Assembly (NCBI GenBank): GCA_023614405.1
Contig: CM042697.1
Coordinates: forward strand, 189,657,189 to 189,721,188
Reading direction: 5' to 3'
DNA: 64,000 nucleotides
Origin: Avena insularis
Lineage: Eukaryota > Streptophyta > Magnoliopsida > Poales > Poaceae
Shown here: piece after piece, positions 23,863 to 34,800 of the stretch
Numbering within the stretch: the stretch's first letter is position 1
Layout of the letters: each line of letters begins with the position of its first letter
The notes under the pieces: generated by a model
What the model saw: only the letters and a program-made list of their open reading frames with translations
Database searches by the model: none
Told to the model about the DNA's origin: nothing
Program-made: the position numbers and the translations under genes

Positions 23863-25435
23863 CAACTTAAACGGGGTTTCGAGGGTTGAAAACCCTAACT
23901 CGGAAAACTCCGGAAACACATGAGAGGGGTTACTATGTTGTTCTAATAACCTTGTCATTAAAGTTATTGATCAATGCATGACTATAGGTTATTTAGATAG
24001 TTCTCATTTTTATTAACATTTTGATATATTATTTTTATTTTTCTAAATTATAGATTAAAAGTTATTGAATTTACAATATTCAAAACAATTTCTGAAATTA
24101 TTAAACCCTTTTATTACATTTTTCTGGAAATAAAAGAAACTGAAAACTTTTTACACCGCAGGGTGGGCTAGCCACAGTCACAGACAGGTGGGCCTCTGGC
24201 CACCTCAGCAACCACGTTGGCCAGGCGGGGTCAGAGACATTTTTCACCGGGGGTGGTTCTAGCTAGAGAGGCTGACGGGTGGGGTCGGTCCACGCAAGAA
24301 AGCCATGCGAGCGCCACGCGGACCTCGTCGGAGAACGGCCAGACGGCAGCGACTGGCGGCGCTAGGATGCGAATGGGGACGCGCGGGGCAGCTTGTTCAA
24401 ATCAGTGCACGGAGACGAACCAAACTATGGTGCGCCGCTGCTAAATGGTCACCGGAGGCGTGGTGGTGGCGGTGCCCGACAGCGGCGAACGGCAGGGCAC
24501 GGTGCGGGGTCGAACCAGAGGGGATGGAAAAGGTTGGAGAGGTCCACTAGAACTGCTAGCTCACCAGGAGGGTGTTGACGGTGACGGTGAGGCATGGGGA
24601 GGACGGAGGCGAAGGAATCCACGGCGGCGGTGGTTGTCGGTGACGAAGAAGACCGAGTCAAGGGCAACGATTTACTGCGCCCCCCCCCCTCGATTGCTTC
24701 GGCGGGAAGGATCCTCAGAGCGCGGCGGAGCTCAAGGCATTGTCTGCATAGCATGGGGAGGCCAGAGACGTCGGGGTCGTCAGAGCTAGGGTTTCGGGAC
24801 CTCGCACGGGAGAGAAGAGAGAGGTCATTGAGAAGAGGGGAATGGATGAGGATGGCCAGGGCGACGCTGCGAGGACCTTATCCTCCTCCACGCGGCGGCG
24901 GATGGCCGGATGTAGGCGGTGGTGATCGATGGCGTGGGCGGCGACAGCGAGCTGCTCGCCGTTGTCGAGGAAGACGACAGGGGAGCGGGGCGAAGTGGTA
25001 CGGGCCTCACTTGGGCCTTAGCTGGGTCGCGGGAGAGGGAGAGAGGGGAGGAGGCTTGCTAGGCTGCGGCCTGGCTTCCTCCTGCTCTATTTTGTTTTCT
25101 TGGAAAACCTTTTCTTTTTCTGATTTCAAAATCTGTTTTGTAATTCCATTTCAAATTCTGTTTTGAATCATTCAGAAATATCAGTAGGTTTTATAAAATA
25201 TGTAAAGTATTTATGAGCCCTTGTAATCCATTTTGGGCTCCAATTGTTTTTGTACTTTTTCAAACTCAAACCATTTTGAATTGATTTCAAATAGGGGAAG
25301 AAAAAATAGGGTTTAGGGTTTAGTAATTGTATTCTTAAACCATACACTTGATCACATGCAACTATTGTATTGATTTAAATAGAGGCGTGACATGCTTAAG
25401 TACTATTTACATATATACAAACTTGGGCTGTTACA
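23863..25435 (-). mobile_element. Solo LTR (minus strand), U3-side piece
   Basis: Continuation of the LTR at 9758-11530 after the LARD insertion. It ends GGGCTGTTACA at 25435, directly before the ATGTT target duplication. Read on the minus strand, this is the start of the LTR: AT-rich U3 first (25,435-25,070), then a GC-rich segment (about 25,060-24,200) resembling the promoter-proximal part of long Triticeae LTRs. The open frames in the GC-rich part (24,217-25,166) are compositionally biased and not credible genes. An (A)ACCCTAAACCCTA-like motif near 25,308 is only about two copies and not telomeric. Confidence 0.85.
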
Positions 25436-25440
25436 ATGTT
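25436..25440. repeat. Target-site duplication ATGTT (right copy) of the minus-strand solo LTR
   Basis: Second copy of the 5-bp duplication. The repeat unit interrupted at 9757 resumes here as ATGTTCTGGGCAGCG. Confidence 0.9.
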
Positions 25441-28400
25441 CTGGGCAGCGAGGGTGGAATCTAGGGTTGGAAGCCATGTTAACTCACACTCGATAGACAT
25501 CCTGGTGGTGCCTTGGGTGCCAAAGGACCTGGTATGCCTTGCTTATGATTTTATGAGGGCAGTGGGTCAGATGCAAGGGCTCCAGGAGCTATTTTCACTT
25601 TTTTAGATTTTGTTTGGTGTTGCCCAAAAAAATGGTGAAGCCCGCCAGCGGCCACGACAACGCAATGGTCGGTGCATTCTTGGACTGAATCATGCATCCA
25701 GCCTAGGTACCCCATGGGGAACCCCAAACCATTTTGCCTGAAAATTGAGAGTGTCTTATAGGGTACATACAGTTAGAAACCTCATTTACCGGGCCGTAAC
25801 TCAAACAAATATAGTATATGCATGCACCACGAGATAAATACCCACCTTCCGGTAATGGCCATGCACCATGGTGTAGCATGCATGGAAATTGCCTCGGTCT
25901 CCTGGGTGCTCCCTAATCTTGCACCTCCTTTGAGAAAACACCGGTTTTTAGGATTCATAAAATGGAAAGTCAAGATTTCTCCAAATGACCATGAAATCTC
26001 TAGTTGGAGCAGTTGCTTGCGATGCCGAGAGGGAGCTAGGTTCCAGGTTTGGTCTCAATCCAAAGAGTGGTTCCATGTTCTGGGCAGCGAGGGAGGAATC
26101 TAGGATTGGAAGACATGTTAACTCACACTCGATAGACATCCTGGTGGTGCCTTGGGTGCGAAAGGACCTGGTATGGCTTGCTTATGATTTTATGAGGGCA
26201 GTGGGTCACATGCAAGGGATCCAGGAGATGTTCTCACTTTTTTTTATTTTTCTATTTTGTTTGGTGCTTCCCAAAAAACGGCGAAATCCGCCGGCGGCCG
26301 CGGCAACACAATAGTTGGTGCAATATTGGACCCAGGCATGCATCCAGCCTAGGTACCCCATGGGGCACCCGAAACCATTTTTCCCTGAAAATTGAGAGTG
26401 TCTTATAGGGTACATACAGTTAGAAACCGCATTAACCAGACGTAACTCAAAAAAATATAGTATATGCTTGCACCACAAGATAAATATCCACCTTCCGATA
26501 ATGTTCATGCACCATGGTGTACCGTGCGTAGAAATTGCCTCGGTCCCCTTGGAGCGCCCTAATCTTGCACCTCCTTTGGGAAAACACCGGTTTTTTGGGT
26601 TCAGAAAATGGAAGGTCAAGATTTCTCCAAATGACCATGAAATCTTTAGTTGGAGAAGTCGCTTGTGATGTCGAGAGGGAGCTAGATGTCGGATTTGGGC
26701 TCAATCCATGGAGTGGTTCCATGTTCTAGGCAGCAACGAGGGAGGGATTCTAGGGTTGGAAGCCATATTAACTCACACTCGATAGACATCCTAGTGGTGC
26801 CTTGGGTGCCAAAGGACCTGGTATGCCTTGCTTATGATTTGATGAGGGCAGTGGGTCACATGCAAGGGCTCCAGGAGCTATTCTCACATTTTTTATTTTT
26901 TTAGATTTTGTTTGGTGCCTCCCAAAAAAAGGCGAAACCCGCCGGCGGCCGTGGCAACACAATGGTCGATGCAATCTTGGACCTAGGCATGCAACCAGTC
27001 TAGGTACCCCATGGGGCACTGCAAATCATTTTTCCCTGAAAATTGAGAGTGTCTTATAGGTTACATACAGTTAGAAATCGCATTTACCGGGCTGTAACTC
27101 AAAAATAAAATAAAATATATGCTTGCACCACGAGATAAATAACCACCTCCCGAGAATGGCCATGCACCATGGTGTAGCATGCATGGAAATTGCCTCGGCC
27201 TCCTGGGAGCGCCCTAATATTGCACCTCCTTTAGGAAAACACATGTTTTTCGGGTTCAGAAAATGGAAAGTCAAGATTTCACCAAATGACCATGAAATCT
27301 CTAGTTGGAGAAGTCGCTTGCGATGCAGAGAGGGAGCTAGTGTCAGGTTTGGGCTCAAGCCATGGATTGGTTCCATGTTCTGGGCAGCGAGGGGGGAATC
27401 TAGGGTTGCAAGCCATGTTAACTCACACTCGATAGACATCCTGGTGGTGCCTTGGGTGCCAACGGATCAGGTATGCCTTTCTTATGATTTTATGAGGGCA
27501 GTGGGTTAGATATAAGGGCTCCAGGAGATATTTTCCCTTTTTTAGATTTTGTTTGGTGATGCCCAAAAAAATGGGGAAACCCGCCAGAGGCCGCGACAAT
27601 GCAATCGTCGGTGCAATCTTGGACTGAAGCATGCATCCAGCCTAGGTACCCCATGGGGAACCCCAAACCATATTTCCCTGAAAATTGAGAGTGTCTTATA
27701 GGGTACATATAGTTAGAACCCGCATTTACCTGGCCACAACTCAAAAAAATACAGTATATGATTGCACCACGAGATAAATACCCACCTTCCGGTAATGGCC
27801 ATGCACCATGGTGTAGAATGCATGGAAATTTCCTCAGTCTCCTGGGTGCGCCCTAATCTTGCACCTCCTTTGGAAAAACCCTGGTTTTCAGATTCAGAAA
27901 ATGGAAAGTCAAGATTTCTCCAAATGACCTCGAAATCTCTAGTTGGAGAAGTCGCTTGCGATGCCGAGAGGGAGCTAGATATCGGGTTTGGTATCAATCC
28001 ATGAAGTGGTTCCATGTTATGGGAAGCGAGGGGGAGGGAATCTAGGGTTGGAAGCCATGTTAAATCACACTCGATAGACATCCTGGTGGTGCATTGGGTG
28101 ACAAAGGACCTGGTATGCCTAGATTATGATTTTAGGAGGGAGTAGGTCACATGCATGGGCTCCAGGAGCTTTTTTCACATTTTTTTTATTTTTTAGATTT
28201 TGTTTGGTGCTGCCCAAAAAAAGGCGAAACCCGTCGGGGGCCATGGCAACGCAATGGTCGGTGCAATCTTGGACCCAGACATGCATCGACTGTAGGTACC
28301 CCATGGGGCACCCAAAACCATTTTTCCCTGAAAATTGAGATTGTCTTATAGGGTACATATAGTTAGAAACCTCATTTACCAGGTTGTAACTCAAAAAAAT

Positions 28401-31400
28401 ACAATATATGTTTGCACAATGAGATAAACAACCATCTCCCGGGAATGGCCATGCACCATGGTGTAACATGCGTGGAAATTGCTTTGGTCCCTTGGGCGCT
28501 CCCTAATCTTGCACCTCCTTTGGGAAAACACCGGTTTTTCGGGTTAAAAAATTGAAAGTAAAGATTTCTCCAACTGACCACGAAATCTCTAGTTGGAGAA
28601 GTCGCTTGCGATGCCGAGAGAGATCTAGTTTCGGGTTTGGGTTCAATCCATCGATTGGTTCCATATTTTGGGCAGAGAGGGGGGAATCTAGGATTGGAAG
28701 CCATGTTAACTCACACTCGATATACATCCTGGTGGTGCATTGGGTGCCAAAGGACCTGGTATGCCTTTCTTATGATATTATGAGGGAGTGGGTCACATGC
28801 AAGGGCTCCAGGAGTTGTTTACACATTTTTTATTTTTTAGATTTTGTTTGGTGCTACCCAAAAAAAGGATAAACCCGCCGGGGGACATTGTAACGCAATG
28901 GTCGGTGCAATCTTGGACCCAGACTTGCATCTAGTCTAGGTACCCCATGGGGAACACAAAACCATTTTTCCCTGAAAATTGAGATTGTCTTATAGGGTAC
29001 ATACAGTTAGAAACCACATTTACCAGGCTGTAACTCAAAAAATACAATATATGCTTGCACCACGAGATAAACAACCACCTTCCAGGAATGGCCATGCACC
29101 ATGGTGTAGCATGCGTGGAAATTCCCTCGGTCCCCTGGGCGCGCCCTAATCTTGCACCTCCTTCGGGAAAACATCGGTTTTCCGGGTTCAAAAATTGAAA
29201 GTAAAGATTTCTTCAAATGACCACGAAAACTGTAGTTGGAGAAGTCGCTTGCGATGCCGGGAGAGAGCTAGTTTCGGGTTTGGGCTCAATCCAAGGAGTG
29301 GTTCCATGTTTTGGGCAGCGAGGGGGGAATCTAGGATTGGAAGCAATGTTAACTCACACTCGATAGACATCCTGGCGGTGTCTTGCATTCCAAAGGACCT
29401 GGTATGCCTTGCTTATGATTTTATGAGGGTAGTGGGTCACATGTAGTGGATCTAGGAGCTGTTTTCACTTTTTTTTTATTTTTTTAGATTTTTTTTGGTG
29501 CTTTCCGAAAAATGGCGAAAACCACCGGAGGCCGCGGCAATGCAACGGTCGGTGCAATCTTGGACCCAGGCATGCATCCAGCCTAGGTACCCCATGGCGC
29601 AGCCCAAACCTTTTTTCCCTGAAAATTGAGAGTGTCTTATAGGGTACATACAGTTAGAAACCACATTTACTGGGACGTAACTCAAAAAAATATAGTATAT
29701 GCTTGCTCCACGAGATAAATATCCACCTCCCGGGAATGTCCATGTAGGTGTAGCATGCATGGAAATTGCTTCGGGACCCTGGGTGCGCCCAAATCTTGCA
29801 CCTCCTTTGGGAAAACACCGTTTTTTCGGGTTCAGAAAATGGAAAGTCAAGATTTCTCCAAATGACCATGAAATCTCTAGATTGAGAAATCACTTGCGAT
29901 GCCGAGAGGGAGATAGATGTCGGGTTTGGGCTCAATCCATGGAATGGTTCCATGTTCTGGGCAGCGAGGGGGAGGGAATCTAGGGTTCGAAGCCATGTTA
30001 ACTCACACTCGATAGACATCCTGGTGGTGCATTGGGTTCCAAAGGACCTGGTATGCCTTGCTTATGATATTATGAGGGAGTGGGTCACATGCAAGGGCTC
30101 CAGGAGCTGTTTTCACATTTTTTATTTTTTTAGATTTTGTTTGGTGCTGCCCAAAAAAAGGAGAAACCCGCCGGGGGCCGTGGCAATGCAATGGTCGGTG
30201 CAATCTTGCACCCAGACTTGCATCCAATCTAGGTACCCCATGGGGCACCCCAAACCATTTTTCCCTGAAAATTGAGATTGTCTTATAGGGTACATACAGT
30301 TAGAAACCGCATTTACCGAGCTGTAACTCAAAAAAAATACAATATATGCTTGCACCACGAGATGAACAACCACCTCCCGGGAATGGCCATGCACCATGGT
30401 GTAGCATGCATGGAAATTCCCTCAGTCCCCTGGGCGCGCCCTAATCTTGCACCTCCTTCGGGAAAACACCGGTTTTCCGGGTTCAAAAATTGAAAGTAAA
30501 GATTTCTTCAAATGACCACGAAATCTGTAGTTGGAGAAGTCGCTTGCGATGCCGAGAGAGAGCTAGTTTCAGGTTTGGGCTCAATCCAAGGAGTGGTTCC
30601 ATGTTTTGGGCAGCGAGGGGGGAATCTAGGATTGGAAGCAATGTTAACTCACACTCGATAGACATCCTAGCGGTGCCTTGTATTCCAAAGAACATGTTAT
30701 GCCTTGCTTATGATTTTATGAGGGCAGTGGGTCACATGTAGTGGATCTAGGAGCTGTTTTCACTTTTTTATTTTTTAGATTTTTTTGGTGCTTCCCATAA
30801 AATGGCGAAAACCACTGGAGGCCGCGGCAATGCAACGGTCGGTGCAATATTGGACCCAGGCATGCATCCAGCCTAGGTACCCCATGGGGCAGCCCAAACC
30901 TTTTTTTCCCCGAAAATTGAGAGTGTCTTATAGGGTACATACAGTTAGAAACCACATTTACTGGGACGTAACTTATAAAATATAGTATATTCTTGCTCCA
31001 CGAGATAAATATCCACCTCCCGGGAATGTCCATGTAGGTGTAGCATGCATGGAAATTTCTTCGGGACCCTGGGCATGCCCTAATCTTGCACCTCCTTTGG
31101 GAAAACACCGGTTTTTCGGGTTCAGAAAATGGAAAGTGAAGATTTCTCCAAATGACCATGAAATCTCTAGATTGAGAAGTCGCTTGCGATACCGAGAGGG
31201 AGCTAGATGTCGGGTTTGGGCTCAATCCATGGAATGGTTCCATGTTCTGGGCAGCGAGGGGGGGGAATCTAGGGTTGGAAGCCATGTTAATTCACACTCG
31301 ATAGACATCCGGGTGGTGCCATGGGTACCAAAGGACCTGGTATGCCTTGCATATGATTTTATGAGGGAGTGGGTCACATGCATGGGCTCAAGGAGGTTTT

Positions 31401-31480
31401 TTCACATTTTTTATTTTTTTAGATTTTTTTTCCTGCTGCCCAAAAAAAGGCAAAACCCGCCGGGGGCCGTGGCAACACAA
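25441..31480. repeat. 645-bp tandem repeat array, right part
   Basis: Continuation of the array cut at 9757. The TCTTATAGGGTA anchor lies at 25754, 26401, 27052, 27694, 28344, 28988, 29635, 30281 and 30926 (spacings 642-651). Across the insertion the spacing is 640 when the 15,683-bp insert and duplicated target are removed. With the left part this gives about 14.7 units. Variant units recur in order. The unit with GTTCCAGGTTTGG (8455) and its two followers are repeated at 26045 onward, a 3-unit (~1.9-kb) period. Units near 29,270 and 29,910 are repeated at 30,560 and 31,200 as a ~1.29-kb dimer. The array ends abruptly at 31480 against a retroelement ORF. Confidence 0.9.
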
Positions 31481-31865
31481 GCCTCTCTACAACCTGATGT
31501 TGAGGATATTCCGTCATACCATCGCACCAAGTGCTAGGAATGACGATGCTATTAGAGGTGGGCTAGTCAACCTTCTCTATCATACCCACCGGACCTACAA
31601 TGCTGGCACAGAGGTAGATGCTGATCCTATTGATGTGATGGATTTCATTTTTGAGGAGATGTTCCATACTATTCTTTTCAAGAAGTCTCCTCCATATGCA
31701 CCTTTGGTTATGAGGCTCATCAACTCCAAGGAGCATGATTCCGCTCTTGGCATAGCACAAAATCTCACTGAGCACGCATTGGTTTCACTGCAATAGAAGG
31801 GGCGTATGGGGCCTGCTCCTAGGGGTCTCTATGGCAATGATGATGAGGAGAGATATGAGACTGAG
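31481..31865 (+). pseudogene. Retroelement-associated ORF, 5' part (interrupted by solo LTR)
   Basis: The frame reads from the array border (PLYNLMLRIFRHTIAPSAR) through GGLVNLLYHTHRTYNAG, DVMDFIFEEMFHTILFKKSP and APLVMRLINSK to an in-frame TAG at 31794. It continues in the same frame (MGPAPRGLYGNDDEERYETE) up to the solo LTR at 31866. The pattern 'pocket of His/Arg, DV-x-H/D-F/M ... Y-x-P-L/F-M-x-L-I' resembles plant putative transposon proteins found in the interiors of grass retroelements. I infer this from memory of such proteins and cannot name a family. The 5' end is lost at the tandem array. Removing the solo LTR with one CTGAG copy joins this frame to 38009-38523 without a shift. Confidence 0.6.
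31861..31865. repeat. Target-site duplication CTGAG (left copy) of the 6.1-kb solo LTR
   Basis: CTGAG directly precedes TGTAACATCC. The partner copy is at 38004-38008. Confidence 0.9.
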
Positions 31866-34800
31866 TGTAACATCCCAATTTCAGCAACCCTGATTAAATG
31901 TCCAAAAGGCAAAAATCAGGGGGAACAAAAACTTTTTCTTGCATTGTGTACTTACTTGTTTGCTTGTGCTCAAGCAACTGTTTGTGTATTAGTTGTGTAC
32001 TCCCCATCTCAACACTAGTTTACAAAAAATATTTTACAAAAAGAGATGTCTTGGCTCATCTTTCATATTCTCAAATGTTCTGGCATTTCAAAAACCTGAG
32101 CCGAGATGACTTGGACACAATCAAATAATTTACTAGTTTCTTTTGACAAAACTATGGAGACATATATGTACTCTCCTTATGTTTTCAAGATATAACACTT
32201 CAACTAATCTTACCCCTAGGTTTTCCAAAACCTTATTAAAACCTTTCCATCTCAATCTTGGTAGAGATACCAAGATGGTACTTATCTTACTTCAAAGCAA
32301 AATCCCTTTAAACATACCCATCCTTACCTCAAGCTAGGCTTGATGGTAACCCTATTAATATTTGGTTAAGTGATAAGATGAATTGCCTTGATCTGCTAGT
32401 TGATGAGTTGCCTTGATCTGCTGTTTGCCTTGTTTGCTTAGGAACTAGAGTGAGTTAATATAGTATCTCATCCCTTAGGACCCAACCACTACTTGTCATC
32501 ATCAATCTCAAAGCAAGCATCCAAGTCTGGGTCTATCCCAAGCTACTCAAGTGCTCATCTCACCTCATGCTCAGATCAAACCAAGGCTAATCCCTCTAGA
32601 TGGTTTCCAACCCAGTGGAGACCCAATCTAAGCATGAATCCTATATAATTAGTTAGTACCTCAACACCACCTCCTTGATCATTAGTTTAGAACCTAGCAT
32701 CCTATCAAAATCATCTACACTTGCACTCTAGTCCAAAACCCTAAAACTGCCAAAATGGCAAGTCTGGAATTCTCATCTGATACCATCTTTGGAGCTCTAC
32801 CTTTTCCAACCCATGTGCATTCTTGAGAATGCATGTGAACCATCTTGTAGTACATCATTATTACTACCAAATCCCACTCTTTACCTTGGCTAAGCCATTC
32901 TATCTCCCACTCACCCATGATGGTTTTGTAGTCAAGATAATAATCTTCCTACAAATCTTATCATCTTGCCTACTTTGGCAGAAGCTTACTTCTATATGCC
33001 ACCTCCCCTTGACCAAATCTTTGCTTGATTATGACCTACTAATCATAGACTATCAACTCCCACTTAACTTGTTTCCATTGGAGCTTTGTGCTTCCTAAAC
33101 CCACATGGTTTAGGAGGCTACCTGATGTATCTGCTATGGCAGCCTTATTTTCAACAAAGTTTGCCATCTCCTCTACACCACCTCAAATGCAGCTAATCCT
33201 AACTCTTGATTCTATGATCATCCATATTACTTGTTTTATCCACCCATATAACCCTTGTACCAAGGTGAGCTCTGAGCTCACTAATCCAACCCTGATTAGA
33301 TGGCATTAGAATAACCAAACCCTAGATCCTCCAAGAATCTAGTTTCCACCATTTTCACCCCTTTTCTTCAAAACCAAGGTTGACCTTGATGCCCACATCA
33401 ATTTTACATCATATAATTTGGATTTCAGCATCCTCAAATAATTCCCAAAAATATTTGGATTATTAAACTATTTTATTCTCTTTACTTACCAATTTCTCAA
33501 CAACCTTGTCTTTAATGGCAAGTTTGTTTTCCTTCAAATCACCTTGCCAACTCAAGGCACATTGGATGCCTACATATCATATCCCATCTTTACAACTCAA
33601 AAATAAATATTTTTTAGATACTTTATTATTTCTTTTTTCCCTTTTTCTTAAATGGTAGAAACAAGAAATAATTCCCCAAAAATACTTTTACACCTCAATA
33701 AATCCCAATAAAATTCTCCAATGTGTGCTATGGTATTTAAGACCATCTCACATCAAAAACCAAGCTTGTACAATATAAGATTTTCATCTTAGATTCCATA
33801 ATCTATTTCTGCACTTTTTGAAGAAGTGCATTTAAATGGGATAATAATCATAGAAAAATCCCATTTAAATCACGGAGAGATTATTTGACCTACCCCACCT
33901 ACCAGTACAATTTCCACACTTTGTCCAATACAAATTTATCAACTTCCTTCATAAGCCTCCACTTGATCAATTTTGCTAAACTAAGCAAAACTTGATTCAA
34001 ATCAAAACCAACCCTCTCCAAACTTGCACAGCACAACTCCCCCCCCCTGGTCGACCAGCACTATAGCCCTATACTGTAGCACACCCCTACTTTGTCCCTA
34101 GTGCATGGAGTATGTGAGGGAGAGATACATCCATATCTTGCAAGATCTCTTTCTCATAAAGGGCCACAGCAGCTGCAACGTCCCTCTCACCACCTCTCTG
34201 TCCACCTTTGACCACAGAGCACCCTCCACCACCCCTGCTGCCCAATAGATGGCCGAGCCCTACCCTCCCCCAAAGCTTTGAATAGACTATGTCCATCATA
34301 CACCCTCCTCTCTCGGTTTATAAGGCCACATGCTAGTGCAGCACCCCTGCACTGGCTCATTTGCCACTATCCTCTCCACACAGCACCCCGAGCTCCCCTC
34401 TCCCCCCCCGGCTCTGCCCTGCTCGAGGAGAGAAGAAAATGGCACTCTCGGCCATGGGTGAGCTCGAGCCCGAGGTTCCCTCTACCCAACTCCCTTCTCC
34501 TTGCATGCGACCCCTCCTTGATCTAATACCCCTTACCTACACCCCTGTCCTTCCCCCACTTCCCTGCAGGAACACCAGAGATGCCCACAACCTTGCATGC
34601 TCGACATGGAGCTCCACCGAGGAAACTCACCCCTCTGAGCGCATGCAGCCGCGCCAACACCTCCCTAGGACCAAGTCGAGGCTTTGCCCCTCCCTACTCC
34701 TCTCCCTACCGACATGCAGTGGTCCCGTATGCGCCACCACGAGCAGTGGGTCGGTCTCCTCCCGCTCTGTCGCGTGCCCCGCCTCCGTGGCCGAACGCCA

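Noticed and set aside
24217..25166. ORFs up to 190 codons
   Set aside because: GC-rich segment of the minus-strand solo LTR; overlapping frames on both strands, no recognisable protein.
6343..31480. CRISPR-like or rDNA spacer interpretation of the regular repeats
   Set aside because: Units are ~645 bp with no short-repeat/spacer structure, and no rRNA sequence is adjacent.
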